A stretch of 64,000 nucleotides of DNA from Methylobacterium sp. FF17. GTDB lineage: Bacteria > Pseudomonadota > Alphaproteobacteria > Rhizobiales > Beijerinckiaceae. Position 1 is the first letter of the stretch, and each line of letters begins with the position of its first letter. Shown one piece after another: positions 16,976-27,103 of this stretch. The translations under genes and the position numbers were made by a program. Under the pieces are notes generated by a model. The model was not told the DNA's origin, did no database searches, and saw nothing but the letters and a program-made list of their open reading frames with translations. The DNA lies in assembly GCF_025813715.1 (NCBI RefSeq), contig NZ_CP107532.1, positions 496,001 through 560,000 of the forward strand, given 5' to 3'.

Positions 16976-19261
16976 ATGGTGTTCTCGACGCAGCACGCGA
17001 CCCTGATGCTGGTCCTCGCCCTCGCCTCGGCGGGCTCCGTCCTCGCGGCCTCCTCCGGCCCGGGAACGGACGCTCCGACGCTCCGTCCCGCGAGTGACGC
17101 AGTGGCGCCGTCCGCTGCCCTGCCCGAGTCGCGGATTGCGGATCCAGTCGCGGCGGATGCCCTCAAGATCGAGGCCAAAGCCCCCGAGACCGTGCCGAGC
17201 CAGGGCCTGCCGGCTGCGCTGCCCGCCTCGGCCAAAGCTTATGCCTCCGCCGATCCGGAGGCGGGGATCGCATTTCCGCTGCCGGATGCCGCCGTCTCTC
17301 CCGTAGCGCCGGTGCCGGAAGTGCCTGATCCATCGCGCGCGGCGCAGGTCGCGCCCGGCATCGATCTTCCGGCGCTGCGTCAAGCGATCGATGCCTATCG
17401 CAAGGGACGGGTCAGCGAGGGGGATCGCCTGCGCGACGGCTTCAAGGATCCGGCTGCCCGCGCACTGCTCGAATGGGTGGCGATCCGCGCTGGCGCGGGG
17501 ATCGGTTTCGAACGAACAGTCGCCTTCACGCGCAGCAATCCCGATTGGCCGGCGGGGCCTCTGCTCCGTCGCCGGGCGGAGGAGGCGCTGCTCACCGAGC
17601 GCAGGAATGCCGCGACGGTCCGCGCCTTCTTCGCTGCCTCCAAGCCCGCCAGCGCTCCGGGTAAGTTCGCCTTGGCCCTCGCTCTCAAGTCCGATGGTTT
17701 GGACGAGGATGCCGCCGCGCTTGTGCGCGATCTCTGGCGTTCGGAAACTTTCGGGCGCGGTCTGGAAAGCCGGGTGACCGATGCCTTTCCGGGGCTGCTC
17801 ACCCGGATCGATCATCGCTACCGGATGGAGCGCGCACTCCTGAAGGAGGATTACGAGACGGCCGGTCGGGCCGCCGCCTCGGCAGGCGGCAGCTACGCCA
17901 CCCTCGTGCGGGCGCGGCGGGCCGTCGAGGATAAGAGTGCCGCGGCTCCTGCCGCCCTCAACGCGGTGCCCCCATCTCTGCGGAGCGACTCCTCCTACAT
18001 CCTCTCCCGCGCCCAGCACTTGCGCCGCCAGGATAAGTTCGTGGAGGCGGCGGCCCTACTCGCCATGGCGCCGTCGAACCCCGACGTCCTTGTCGATGGC
18101 GATGAGTGGTGGGTGGAACGCCGGATCGTGGCGCGCAAGCTCGTCGACGCCAACGATCCTGCGACAGCCTACGCGGTGGCGAGCGCGCACAGCGCCCGCA
18201 CGGTGGAGAAGCGGATCGAGGCGGAATTCCACGCCGGCTGGATCGCCCTGCGTTTCCAGGAGGATGCCGCCAAGGCCACGCGCCATTTCGCAGAAGCCGG
18301 GCGTATCGCCGAGACCCCGATCTCATTAGCGCGGGCCGCGTACTGGCAAGGCCGCGCCGCCGAGGCCCTGGGGCAGACCGATGAAACCAGGGCCTTCTAC
18401 GAGCGGGCGGCGCTTCAACCCATTGCCTATTATGGACAATTGGCGCGGGCCAAGCTCGGGCGCTCCAGCCTGTCCCTGCGCAGCATCCCGGAACTCGATG
18501 CAATCCGGCAGGCCGCCTTCGATCAGAGACTCTACGTTCGCGCCTTGAAGATGCTCGAGGCGGCGGCCCTGAAGGACCTTGCGCTTCCGCTCTATATCGA
18601 CGCCGCCAACCGCCTGACCGACGCGGCCGAGATCGATGCGCTCGGCAATGTCGCGGCGGAGCAGCGCAACGCTCGGGCGCTCGTCGCCATCGGTAAAATC
18701 GCCGTACAGCGCGGCCTGCCCCTCGACGCCCACGCCTACCCCACGATCGGGATTCCGACCTATGAAGCCTCCTCGGCGGTGCCGCTGGTTGAGAAGGCGA
18801 TGGTCTTCGCGATCGCGCGCCAGGAGAGCCAGTTCGATCCTCAGGCGCAGTCGAGCGTCGGCGCACGCGGGCTGATGCAGATGATGCCGGCCACCGCTCA
18901 GCGTACGGCCCGCCGGGTCAGCGCCAGCTTCGATCAGGACCGGCTGACCGGAGATCCCGCCTACAACGCCCGCCTCGGCCAGGCGCATCTCGGCGAACTC
19001 ATGGAAGATTGGCGTGGCTCGTACATCCTCGCCTTCGCCTCGTACAATGCCGGCGGCGGCAACGTGAAGAAATGGATCGATGCCTACGGCGATCCCCGTA
19101 AAGGCGGCGTCGATCCGATCGATTGGGTCGAGCGCATCCCCTTTACCGAGACGCGCAACTATGTGCAGCGGGTGATGGAGAACCTGCAGGTCTATCGCAA
19201 TCGCCTGGATGGAAAGAGCGCCCTTCTGATCGAAGGCGACTTGCAGCGCGGCGCCCGATGA
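16976..19261 (+). CDS. slt: Soluble lytic murein transglycosylase
   Basis: 761 residues. An N-terminal signal-like hydrophobic segment (LMLVLALASAGSVLA) implies export to the periplasm. A long helical superhelix region rich in short repeats follows. The C-terminal SLT domain (from about residue 600) contains ARQESQFDPQAQSSVGARGLMQ, with Glu617 the catalytic acid of the ES motif. Further signatures are MMPATAQ and NAGGGNVKKW. It cleaves peptidoglycan glycan strands to anhydro-muropeptides in cell-wall recycling. It is followed 75 nt later by the CinA-like gene on the same strand. Confidence 0.93.
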   Translation: MVFSTQHATLMLVLALASAGSVLAASSGPGTDAPTLRPASDAVAPSAALPESRIADPVAADALKIEAKAPETVPSQGLPAALPASAKAYASADPEAGIAFPLPDAAVSPVAPVPEVPDPSRAAQVAPGIDLPALRQAIDAYRKGRVSEGDRLRDGFKDPAARALLEWVAIRAGAGIGFERTVAFTRSNPDWPAGPLLRRRAEEALLTERRNAATVRAFFAASKPASAPGKFALALALKSDGLDEDAAALVRDLWRSETFGRGLESRVTDAFPGLLTRIDHRYRMERALLKEDYETAGRAAASAGGSYATLVRARRAVEDKSAAAPAALNAVPPSLRSDSSYILSRAQHLRRQDKFVEAAALLAMAPSNPDVLVDGDEWWVERRIVARKLVDANDPATAYAVASAHSARTVEKRIEAEFHAGWIALRFQEDAAKATRHFAEAGRIAETPISLARAAYWQGRAAEALGQTDETRAFYERAALQPIAYYGQLARAKLGRSSLSLRSIPELDAIRQAAFDQRLYVRALKMLEAAALKDLALPLYIDAANRLTDAAEIDALGNVAAEQRNARALVAIGKIAVQRGLPLDAHAYPTIGIPTYEASSAVPLVEKAMVFAIARQESQFDPQAQSSVGARGLMQMMPATAQRTARRVSASFDQDRLTGDPAYNARLGQAHLGELMEDWRGSYILAFASYNAGGGNVKKWIDAYGDPRKGGVDPIDWVERIPFTETRNYVQRVMENLQVYRNRLDGKSALLIEGDLQRGAR

Positions 19262-19336
19262 CGGAACCCGAGGGCGTGGCCGGGCCGCGCCTCGGGCGCT
19301 ACCTTGGTTGCACACGCTGCTCCCAACGGATCCACC

Positions 19337-20083
19337 ATGACGCAAGCTGCCATCACCGCCGCCATTCTCGTGATCGGTGACGAGATCCTGTCCGGGCGCA
19401 CCAAGGACAAGAACATCGGCACCATCGCCGATTACTGCACGGCGATCGGGATCGATCTCCGGGAGGTGCGTATCGTACCGGATGAGGCGGACCGGATCGT
19501 TGCGGCGGTCAACGCCTTGCGAAATGACCACACCTACCTCTTCACCACGGGCGGCATCGGGCCGACACACGACGACATCACCGCCGATAGCGTGGCTGCC
19601 GCCTTCGGTGTGAGCATCGACGTCGACCCCCGCGCCCGGGCGATGCTGCTGGAGCGCCATAAGCCCGAGGACCTCAACGAGGCGCGCCTGCGCATGGCGC
19701 GCATACCGGCCAGCGCCGACCTGATCCCGAACCCGGTCTCGAAGGCGCCCGGGTTCCGCATCGGCAACGTGTTCGTGATGGCCGGCGTCCCGGCGATCAT
19801 GCAGGCGATGCTCGATCAGATCGGGCCGACGCTGACCACCGGGGCCAAGGTCCTCTCGGAGACCATCGAGGCGGGAAACCTTCCGGAGGGGACCTATGCG
19901 GGCGGGCTCGCAACGATCGCGAGGGCACACGAGGCGGTTTCGATCGGTTCTTATCCGTCGATGACGCCGAACGGATTCGCCAATCGCGTCGTCGTCCGCG
20001 GCAAGGATCCCGAGGAAGTCACCAGGGCGCGGGATGCGGTCGTCGCTCTGCTGGATGCCTTGCGCGAGGGCGCTGACGCCTGA
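19337..20083 (+). CDS. CinA-like (MoaB/Mog fold) molybdopterin-binding protein
   Basis: 248 residues from the ATG at 19337 (MTQAAITAAILVIGDEILSG); the longer frame starts at a GTG without an SD. The MoCF-biosynthesis fold is shown by VIGDEILSGRTKDKN and TTGGIGPTHDDITADSVA. Proteins of this size match the N-terminal half of CinA and are annotated as competence/damage-inducible protein A family members. They lack the C-terminal amidohydrolase half. Substrate and role here are unknown. Confidence 0.88.
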   Translation: MTQAAITAAILVIGDEILSGRTKDKNIGTIADYCTAIGIDLREVRIVPDEADRIVAAVNALRNDHTYLFTTGGIGPTHDDITADSVAAAFGVSIDVDPRARAMLLERHKPEDLNEARLRMARIPASADLIPNPVSKAPGFRIGNVFVMAGVPAIMQAMLDQIGPTLTTGAKVLSETIEAGNLPEGTYAGGLATIARAHEAVSIGSYPSMTPNGFANRVVVRGKDPEEVTRARDAVVALLDALREGADA

Positions 20084-20131
20084 TCCAGGCCAGTATCGCC
20101 CACGGTTTTCTGTCAGGTACGGGAGAGTGGG

Positions 20132-20977
20132 ATGGCAGAAGGGCCTGAACAGGGGGACGATGAACGGCGCCGAAGCATTGCCGAGGTAGGCCGACCGGGT
20201 GCTTTCGTCCTGCACGAGGCGATCCGACTGGAAGGCGACGAGGAGCTGCGCCGTCACGGGGGCGCACTCCTGGTCTCGGCCGTTGCTGCGGGCCTGACCA
20301 TGGGGTTCTCCCTAATCGTACCCGGTGTGCTCAAGGCGCACCTGCCGGATGCGACATGGACCAGCCTGGTGACCAGCCTCGGCTACGCAACCGGCTTCCT
20401 CATCGTGGTTCTGGGTCGTCAGCAGCTTTTCACCGAGAACACGGTGACGCCGATTCTGCCGCTGCTGCACGACCGGACGATGAAGACCCTGCGGCGCGTG
20501 CTGCGCCTCTGGGGCATCGTCCTGGCCGGTAACATCGCCGCTACCGCCGCCATCGCAGCCGTCCTGTCCCACTCGGAGGCATTTGAGCCGAACATCCGGG
20601 ACGCCTTTGCGCAGATCGGCCGCCATGCGGTAGGTTCGGCCTTCGGCACGACCGTCATCAAGGCGGTCTTCGCAGGTTGGCTCATTGCCCTGATGGTCTG
20701 GATGCTGCCCGCCACGGGCGCGACCGCGCCCTTCGTGATCGTCCTGATCACTTGGCTCGTCTCGATGTGCGACCTGTCGCACATCGTCGCCGGGTCAGTC
20801 GACGCGTTCTACCTCGTCTTTATTGGCGAGGTGACGATGCTCGATTACGTTTGGCGCTTCTTCCTACCGACCCTGATCGGCAACGTCTTCGGAGGCACGG
20901 CCCTCGTGGCCGTTCTGAACTTTGGTCAAGTTGCACCGGAGGTCGAGCAGCAGAAGGTTTCGGATGGCGAGGCGTGA
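20132..20977 (+). CDS. Formate/nitrite transporter (FNT) family membrane protein
   Basis: 281 residues. After a charged cytoplasmic N-terminus of about 45 residues there are about six hydrophobic helices. Family-like elements include GRQQLFTENTVTPILPLL in the second-third helix region and the VSMCDLSHIVAGSVDAFYLV helix near residue 215. FNT proteins conduct small anions such as formate, nitrite or hydrosulfide across the inner membrane. The length and the N-terminal extension resemble the YfdC-like subgroup, whose substrate is not settled. Formate transport would suit a methylotroph, but this is inference. Confidence 0.87.
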   Translation: MAEGPEQGDDERRRSIAEVGRPGAFVLHEAIRLEGDEELRRHGGALLVSAVAAGLTMGFSLIVPGVLKAHLPDATWTSLVTSLGYATGFLIVVLGRQQLFTENTVTPILPLLHDRTMKTLRRVLRLWGIVLAGNIAATAAIAAVLSHSEAFEPNIRDAFAQIGRHAVGSAFGTTVIKAVFAGWLIALMVWMLPATGATAPFVIVLITWLVSMCDLSHIVAGSVDAFYLVFIGEVTMLDYVWRFFLPTLIGNVFGGTALVAVLNFGQVAPEVEQQKVSDGEA

Positions 20978-21113
20978 CGCCACCCGCCCGCTTTGAGAAG
21001 GACGGCGGATCCGGTTCTCGACTCGGACACGCCGATCCCCCCTGACGGCTCCGAAGCGTTCGGTCTTCGGATGATAAGCGGCACCAGGGCTCCAGAGTGC
21101 CCGATGCTGTCCC

Positions 21114-21293
21114 TCAGGCGCGCGCGACGGTCCTTCCCTTGATCGCGGCGGCCAGGGCCTTCAGGTTTCGGTTGAGGTCGGCGATCTCGTTCAGGGCGAT
21201 CGTCTTGTGCCCATCCTTGACCGCGCGCTCGATGTCGCTGACCTGATCGGTGGCCATGCGCTTCAGTTCGGCGGCGAGTTGGTCCCGTGTCAT
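21114..21293 (-). CDS. Small hypothetical helical protein
   Basis: 59 residues beginning MTRDQLAAELKRMATDQVSD at the ATG at 21293. It is predicted to be wholly helical and charged, with no signal peptide. I chose this internal ATG because the sequence upstream in the same frame is low-complexity. It lies in opposite orientation to the neighbouring transporter and barrel genes. I do not recognise the family. Confidence 0.55.
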   Translation of the reverse strand: MTRDQLAAELKRMATDQVSDIERAVKDGHKTIALNEIADLNRNLKALAAAIKGRTVARA

Positions 21294-21529
21294 CGTCGCT
21301 CCCGTCACGGCTGGAGAATGTCGCCTATCGGAATAGCGCAGCATGCTTAAGCCTCCGTTCCCACGGGCGTCGCGGAGGCCGTAGGCGAAAGTCGGAACGG
21401 CAGCCGCTTGTGCTGCATCTCGGTACGCCCTGGGACGCTTCGGCGGACGGGTGTGGCTTGGCGGGCATAGTCCGTAAGCCAAACCCCAGGTAGCGTGGCC
21501 GAAATTCTGGACATGGGATACGAAACCCG

Positions 21530-22375
21530 ATGATCGCAAAGTCAATCCTGGGCGGCCTGGCCTCGTTGGTCGCCATCGGCGCGGCCTCCGCCGCCGATCT
21601 GCCGCGCCGCCAGGCACCCCCGCCGGTCTTTACGCCGGTACCGGTCTTCACCTGGACGGGCTTCTACCTTGGCACGCACAGCTCCTACGCGTTCAGCGAC
21701 CGTCAGAACATCCGCAACACAGGCAACGAGCTGGGCACGCAGACCGCGATCGCCGCCAATCGGTTCCCGCTGAATGTCCGTTCTGAACAGGACGGAATCG
21801 GCAATGTGGGCGGCGGCATCGGCTATAATTACCAGTTCACCCCGGGCGCCGGCTTCGTGGTCGGCGTGAACGCGGACGTGACCTGGACTGACATCAGCAA
21901 GCGCTACGGCACGCTCGGTTCGCTCAACGAGTCGGCAACCTTCCGCCAGCGCCTCGACTACCTCGGCACCGTCCAGGGTCGCCTCGGCTACGCGTTCGAC
22001 CGGTTTCTCGTCTACGGGACCGGCGGCTTCGCCTACGGCAGCGTCGACTACCGCTCGAACTTCTTCAACAGCGCCGGCGTCCTGGCCTATAGCGGCCGGT
22101 ACAACGAGATGGAGACCGGCTACGCCTATGGCGGCGGCATCGAGTACGCCATCCCGACCGACAGCTTCCTGAACCGCTTCAACTTCATCGGTGGCCTCAT
22201 CGGTGCCAGCGCCATCACGTTGAAGGCCGAGTACCTCCATTACGACCTCGGCAGCCGCAGCGTTCAGGTCAACAACCTGAGTGTCCCGCTGTCCACCGGC
22301 TCCTACACCTCGCGCTTCGAGACCCAGGGCAATATCATCAAGGCCGGCTTCAACTATAAGTTCGGCAGTCTCTAA
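21530..22375 (+). CDS. Outer-membrane beta-barrel protein (Omp25/31-like)
   Basis: 281 residues. The signal peptide MIAKSILGGLASLVAIGAASA is followed by ADLPRRQAPP, the mature N-terminus typical of hyphomicrobial Omp25/Omp31 and RopB-like porin-fold proteins. WTGFYLGTHSSYAFSD is the conserved first strand. Alternating aromatic strands run to the C-terminus, which ends AGFNYKFGSL with a terminal hydrophobic residue as in many outer-membrane barrels. The function is structural or surface-related and the ligand is unknown. It has its own intrinsic terminator. Confidence 0.9.
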   Translation: MIAKSILGGLASLVAIGAASAADLPRRQAPPPVFTPVPVFTWTGFYLGTHSSYAFSDRQNIRNTGNELGTQTAIAANRFPLNVRSEQDGIGNVGGGIGYNYQFTPGAGFVVGVNADVTWTDISKRYGTLGSLNESATFRQRLDYLGTVQGRLGYAFDRFLVYGTGGFAYGSVDYRSNFFNSAGVLAYSGRYNEMETGYAYGGGIEYAIPTDSFLNRFNFIGGLIGASAITLKAEYLHYDLGSRSVQVNNLSVPLSTGSYTSRFETQGNIIKAGFNYKFGSL

Positions 22376-22420
22376 GGCGAAAGGCGTCGGCATCCATTCG
22401 GGTGCCGACGGGTAAGATAC

Positions 22421-22456
22421 GAAGAAGCCCTGCTCGCGCGAGCAGGGCTTCTTTTA
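22421..22456 (+). terminator. Intrinsic terminator after the outer-membrane protein gene
   Basis: GAAGCCCTGCTCG (22424-22436) pairs with CGAGCAGGGCTTC (22439-22451), extended by AA/TT. It is followed by TTTTATTTC. This is a strong hairpin 45 nt past the stop. Confidence 0.93.
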
Positions 22457-22495
22457 TTTCAACGAACGCCTGGTCGAGCCGCGTCCGAAGCGCCC

Positions 22496-22930
22496 TCAAG
22501 TCCGCCAGGGATGAGCAGGCAGTTCAGTGGATCCGATCGAGCTGGCTCCGGCCAGCGCCACGGCATGGTCGTTCTCCACCGTCGAGCCGCTGACGCCGAT
22601 GGCGCCGGACATCTCTCCGTCCTTGTCTACGATGGGAATACCGCCCGGGAAGGTGATCAGCCCGTCATTCGAATGCTCGATGCCGTAGAGTGGGCCGCCG
22701 GGCTGCGAGAGCCCGCCGATCTGTCCGGTCATCATGCCGAAGAACACGGAGGTCTTGGCCTTCTTCTGTGCGATGTCGATGGAGCCGACCCAGGCGCCGT
22801 CCATCCGGTAGAAGGCCTTCAGGTTGCCCCCCGAATCCACGACGGCGATACACATCTGGGTGTCGAGTTCCACGGCCTTGGCTCGAGCTGCTTCGATGGC
22901 TTTGTGTGCGTCTTCGATGGTCACGTGCAT
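22496..22930 (-). CDS. GlcG/HbpS-type heme-degrading-domain protein (DUF336)
   Basis: 144 residues from the ATG at 22930 ([19 protein letters not shown]). The DUF336 fold is shown by [18 protein letters not shown] and the glycine-rich [20 protein letters not shown], ending [10 protein letters not shown]. Family members bind heme, cobalamin or small metabolites, and GlcG accompanies glycolate genes. It lies downstream of mclA on the same strand but beyond the mclA terminator, so it probably has its own promoter in 22931-23045. Its position beside glyoxylate-producing serine-cycle genes is suggestive only. Confidence 0.9.
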   Translation of the reverse strand: MHVTIEDAHKAIEAARAKAVELDTQMCIAVVDSGGNLKAFYRMDGAWVGSIDIAQKKAKTSVFFGMMTGQIGGLSQPGGPLYGIEHSNDGLITFPGGIPIVDKDGEMSGAIGVSGSTVENDHAVALAGASSIGSTELPAHPWRT

Positions 22931-23044
22931 GGTCAAACCTCCCTAGAGAGCCAGAGATAAACTTAGGTAAGCCGGAGCGTTGCGTATCGCTAACGAGCGA
23001 CAGCCCGAATCAGTGCCGGTTTGTTTGCGGTCGCGCTACACTCA

Positions 23045-23072
23045 TAAAATTGGCCGCCTCCGGGGAGGCGGC
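23045..23072 (-). terminator. Intrinsic terminator of the serine-cycle operon (after mclA)
   Basis: GCCGCCTCC pairs with GGAGGCGGC (23053-23072). On the minus strand it is followed by CAATTTTATG. It lies about 40 nt past the mclA stop and marks the end of the eight-gene cluster. Confidence 0.78.
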
Positions 23073-23109
23073 TGAGTCAGGTCTCAGATCGAATCGATGC
23101 GGCCGCGGC

Positions 23110-24084
23110 TCAGTTCGACGCCATGGCGTTGGCCTTCTCGATCAGCGCTTCGGCCATCCGGATCGAAGCGATGTCGATGAGGCGGCCGTCGAGGGAAACG
23201 GCGCCCTTGCCGGCCTTGGCTGCGTCTTCCATGGCCGCCAGGATGCGGCGAGCCTTCTCCACTTCGGCCGCGGAGGGGGTGAACACCTCGTTGGCCAGTT
23301 CGATCTGGCTCGGGTGGATCGCCCATTTGCCCTCGAAGCCGAGGGCGGCGCAGCGGCGGGCAGCGGAGGTGTACCCGTCCGGATCGGAGAAATCGCCGAA
23401 CGGACCGTCGATCGGGCGCAGGCCGTAGGCGCGGCAGGCGACCATCATGCGGGCCTGGGCGAACAACCAGGGATCCTGCCAGTGAATCTCGCGGTTGCCG
23501 GCCTCGTCCTTGTCGGTCAGAATCGAGTAGTCCTTGTTCACGCCGCCGATGACGGTCGAGCGGGCGCGGGTGGAGGCGGCGTAGTCCGCCACGCCGAAAG
23601 ACATGGCCTCCAGGCGCTTGGAGGAGGTGGCGATCGCCTCGACATTGGCCATGCCGAGCGCGGTCTCGATCAGTACCTCGAATCCGATCTTCTTCTCGCG
23701 CTTCTTCGCCTGCTCGATCTGCGTCACCATCACGTCGATGGCGTAGACGTCGGCCGGCACACCGACCTTGGGGATCAGGATCATGTCGAGGCGCGGACAA
23801 GCCTCGACGATGTCGACCACGTCGCGATACATGTAGTGCGTATCGAGACCATTGATGCGGATCATCATGGTCTTGTTGCCCCAGTCGATCTCGTTGAGCG
23901 CCTGGATGATGTTCTTGCGGGCCTGCTCCTTGTCGTCCGGCGCAACGGCATCCTCGAGATCGAGGAAGATCACATCGGCTTTCGAGGCCGCCGACTTCTC
24001 CATGAAGGTTGGGTTGGAGCCGGGGACCGCGAGTTCCGAGCGGTGGAGGCGCGGGGTCGCCTGCTGGATCAGGGTAAAGCTCAT
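23110..24084 (-). CDS. mclA: L-malyl-CoA / beta-methylmalyl-CoA lyase
   Basis: 324 residues, a member of the HpcH/HpaI-citrate lyase beta family. It splits malyl-CoA to acetyl-CoA and glyoxylate, the last step of the serine cycle. Visible signatures are RSELAVPGSNPTFMEKSA, DVIFLDLEDAVAPDDKEQAR with the metal-binding acidic residues, and IETALGMANVEAIA. The length fits serine-cycle MclA. It is the terminal gene of the operon, 130 nt from ppc, and is followed by a terminator. Confidence 0.96.
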   Translation of the reverse strand: MSFTLIQQATPRLHRSELAVPGSNPTFMEKSAASKADVIFLDLEDAVAPDDKEQARKNIIQALNEIDWGNKTMMIRINGLDTHYMYRDVVDIVEACPRLDMILIPKVGVPADVYAIDVMVTQIEQAKKREKKIGFEVLIETALGMANVEAIATSSKRLEAMSFGVADYAASTRARSTVIGGVNKDYSILTDKDEAGNREIHWQDPWLFAQARMMVACRAYGLRPIDGPFGDFSDPDGYTSAARRCAALGFEGKWAIHPSQIELANEVFTPSAAEVEKARRILAAMEDAAKAGKGAVSLDGRLIDIASIRMAEALIEKANAMASN

Positions 24085-24214
24085 TGGGGATCCTTCCTGT
24101 TGGATTGTGTCTGAACGTCCATGAGGCCCGAAGGTCGAGCCAGCATACCGGTCGCAGCGCGTTTTCGCGCTCGACCGGGCAGCTCAGCGGCCGCCCGGTA
24201 CCCTGACGAATTCG

Positions 24215-26974
24215 TCAACCCGTCGCGCCGAAGCCGACGGCGATGCAGTTGATCGAGAGCAGCAGGGCGGACTTCACCGCCTCGCGCTGGTCTTCGTCCT
24301 CTTCCGAGCGGAAGCGGCGCAGCAGTTCCACCTGCTCGCGGCTGACCTGATTGATGGTCGGCAGACGTCCGTTGAGGCGATCGCGGAACAGGGGAAAGCG
24401 CTCGGCGAGTTCGCGGTCACCGCTGACCCGCAGGGCCATCTCGCGGGTCAAGGCATACTCCGCCTCGATCAGCGGGAAGATGCTATCGCGGGCACCCGCG
24501 TCGGGGACGAGGCTCGCGTAATCACGGGCGATCTCGAGATCGACCATGAGAAGCGTCTTCTCGACTTCATCGAGGATGAGCCGGAACGGCTTCGATTCCG
24601 CGAACAGGCGCTTCAATTGCGCCTCACCCTGCGCACCGCGCACGTCGAGGAAGCTCTTGAGGCCCGACCCTACGCCGTACCAGCCCGTGATGACATGCCG
24701 GTTCTGCGACCAGGCGAAAACCCACGGGATCGCCCGTAGGTCGGAGAGCGAGCGAGCCCCAAAGCGGCGGGCTGGGCGTGAGCCGATATTCAGCAGCGCG
24801 ATCTCGTCAAGCGGGCTCGCGGCGCCGAAATAGGTCACGAGGTCGGGATGCTGGATGAGATTCACGTAGGCCGCCCGCGATGCGCCTGACAGGGCTTCGA
24901 GGCAGTCGTCGAACTCGTTGCGCGGGGTCTTGGCAGCCTCGCGCTCGGACTTCAGGGCATGCTCGAACACGGAGGAAGCAAGCAACTCCATCTGGTAGGC
25001 CGCCGTACCCCGGTTGGCGTATTTGAACGAGACAACCTCGCCCTGCTCCGTGGTTCGGAAGCGGCCGTTGATCGAGCCTGGCGGCTGTGCCGCGATGGCC
25101 CGCGCCGTCGGCGCGCCGCCGCGGCTCACCGAGCCACCGCGCCCGTGGAAGAACGCGATCGGCACGCCCGATGCCTTGCCGAGCTGAGTCAGCTTGTCCT
25201 GCGCCTTGTACAGCTCCCAATTCGAGGCGACGAAGCCGCCGTCCTTGTTCGAATCCGAGTAGCCGATCATCACCTCCTGCACGCCGCCCTGCCAGCGGGT
25301 CGAGCGGCGCACCACGGGAATCGAGAACAATTCCTTCATGATCGCAGGGGCGGCGCGCAGATCATCGATGGTTTCGAACAGCGGCACGATCGGCAGACAG
25401 CAGATCTCGGTGCCGGCGGCATCGAGGAAGTTGCCCGTCTCCTTGGCAAGCAGATAGGCGCCGAGGATGTCCTGCACGGAGCGGGTCATCGAGAGGACGA
25501 AGGAGCCGAAGGCCTCGCGGTCGAGCTGCTCGCGCATCTCGCCGACCAGAGCGAAGGTGTCCAGGGTCTCGCGGGCGTCGTCGGGCAGGGATTCGAAGCT
25601 GCGCTCCCGGGCGCGAGGCTTGGCCAGTTCGCCAAGGAGCCATGCCTTCCACTCCGCCGAATCGATGTCGGGCGGCGTTCGGTTCTGGCCATGGGCCTGT
25701 TGCCACAGGGCGTGCAGCGTCTTCGTGGTGCGGGTGGTGTTCTCGCGCAGATCCAGGCGGACGGTGGAGAAGCGGAAGATCTCGACCATGCGCCGAACCG
25801 GCCGCACGAGGTCGATGGCGAGGGAGGGGCATTTCGCGTCCGTGAGCCCCTGTTCCAGGACCCGCAGATCGTTGATGAGGCCATCCGCACTCGGGTAGTC
25901 CGGCCCCGTGGGACGCTGACCCTTGTTACGTAGGATCGTCGCTTCGAGCTTGCGGAGGATACAGGTGAGGAACTGGCGATAGGCCTCCCCCGGATTCCGG
26001 CTGGCGATGGCGCGGCTATCCCCACTCTCGGTGAGCATCTGCGCCAATTCAGCCTTGAAGGTCGGCGGCACGGGTAGGGAACGTTCGGTGAGCGAGAGCG
26101 TGCGGCCAAGGGCCGTGACACCATCCCGGTAGCGCCGCAGCGAAGCGAGCGCGTTGCGCTGCAGGGTGGCCCGGGTGACGGAAGAGGTCACGTAGGGATT
26201 GCCGTCGCGGTCGCCGCCGATCCAGGATCCGAACTGGAAGAACGGCGGTACCTCGAACTTCTCGTCCGGGTAATACTGCGCCAGGCTCTCCTCAAGAGAG
26301 TAGAGCACTTCGGGCAGCATCTCGAACAGCGTTTCGTCGAAGAAGTGCAGGCCCCAGGCGACTTCGCGTTCGACGGTGGCCTTCTCCAGATGGAGTTCAC
26401 CGGTCATCCAGACGAGCTCGATCTGGTCGCGCAGTTCGTTCATGAGGCCGTTGCGCTCGCGCTCAGTCCAGCGCGGCAGCTCGAGCTCGCGCAGCACGAG
26501 GTAGATGCGACGGAACTTCTCCAGCACCGTAACCCGCTTACCCTCGGTGGGATGCGCCGTGATCGTCGGCCGGATGCGCAGATCCTTGAGGAGCGCGTGG
26601 ATCTCCGGCGCCTTGATGCCGAACGCCGCCGCATCCGCCAGGACGGCACTGAAGCTTCCTCCCAAGGCTTCCCGGCCCTTGGTGCGCTCCACCTGCCGGC
26701 GGCGGCGCATTGCTGCATTCTGCTCGGCAATGGACAGGAGCTGGAACCAGATTCCCTGGACCTGCAACGCGCGGGCGAGGAGCTCCGGTGAGAACTCCGA
26801 GATGTTGGCGCGGCCATGCAGGACGTCTTCCAGTTCCGGCTCGTGCCGGCGAGCGACCGCGAGCAGGGCATGGAACAGGATATCGAGCGCTTCCTTCGAC
26901 GACGTGCCCGTGATGACGGGGGGTGCGAAGGTCTGGTCGATGGCTCCGACCGGAGCATGAAGGGTATCCGTCAT
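24215..26974 (-). CDS. ppc: Phosphoenolpyruvate carboxylase
   Basis: 919 residues from the ATG at 26974 (MTDTLHAPVGAIDQTF); a longer frame with an upstream GTG lacks conservation. It carboxylates PEP with bicarbonate to oxaloacetate and is the CO2-fixing step of the serine cycle. The catalytic motif TAHPTEGKR (His141), FHGRGGSVSRGGAP and GYSDSNKDGG are all intact. The C-terminus, SINCIAVGFGATG, differs from the common NTG ending but keeps the terminal Thr-Gly. It follows mtkB after a 270-nt spacer that holds a repeat. Confidence 0.97.
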   Translation of the reverse strand: MTDTLHAPVGAIDQTFAPPVITGTSSKEALDILFHALLAVARRHEPELEDVLHGRANISEFSPELLARALQVQGIWFQLLSIAEQNAAMRRRRQVERTKGREALGGSFSAVLADAAAFGIKAPEIHALLKDLRIRPTITAHPTEGKRVTVLEKFRRIYLVLRELELPRWTERERNGLMNELRDQIELVWMTGELHLEKATVEREVAWGLHFFDETLFEMLPEVLYSLEESLAQYYPDEKFEVPPFFQFGSWIGGDRDGNPYVTSSVTRATLQRNALASLRRYRDGVTALGRTLSLTERSLPVPPTFKAELAQMLTESGDSRAIASRNPGEAYRQFLTCILRKLEATILRNKGQRPTGPDYPSADGLINDLRVLEQGLTDAKCPSLAIDLVRPVRRMVEIFRFSTVRLDLRENTTRTTKTLHALWQQAHGQNRTPPDIDSAEWKAWLLGELAKPRARERSFESLPDDARETLDTFALVGEMREQLDREAFGSFVLSMTRSVQDILGAYLLAKETGNFLDAAGTEICCLPIVPLFETIDDLRAAPAIMKELFSIPVVRRSTRWQGGVQEVMIGYSDSNKDGGFVASNWELYKAQDKLTQLGKASGVPIAFFHGRGGSVSRGGAPTARAIAAQPPGSINGRFRTTEQGEVVSFKYANRGTAAYQMELLASSVFEHALKSEREAAKTPRNEFDDCLEALSGASRAAYVNLIQHPDLVTYFGAASPLDEIALLNIGSRPARRFGARSLSDLRAIPWVFAWSQNRHVITGWYGVGSGLKSFLDVRGAQGEAQLKRLFAESKPFRLILDEVEKTLLMVDLEIARDYASLVPDAGARDSIFPLIEAEYALTREMALRVSGDRELAERFPLFRDRLNGRLPTINQVSREQVELLRRFRSEEDEDQREAVKSALLLSINCIAVGFGATG

Positions 26975-27103
26975 CGAAGGTGACCTTGATGAAAGTTTCA
27001 GCCGATCGACCGCGACGGAGGCGGGCGATGGAAGGGCGATCGCCTCGTTTGAAAGAGGCAAGCCGCCGGAACGATTGAGTGTCGGGTTGCAGAGCAGACT
27101 TGT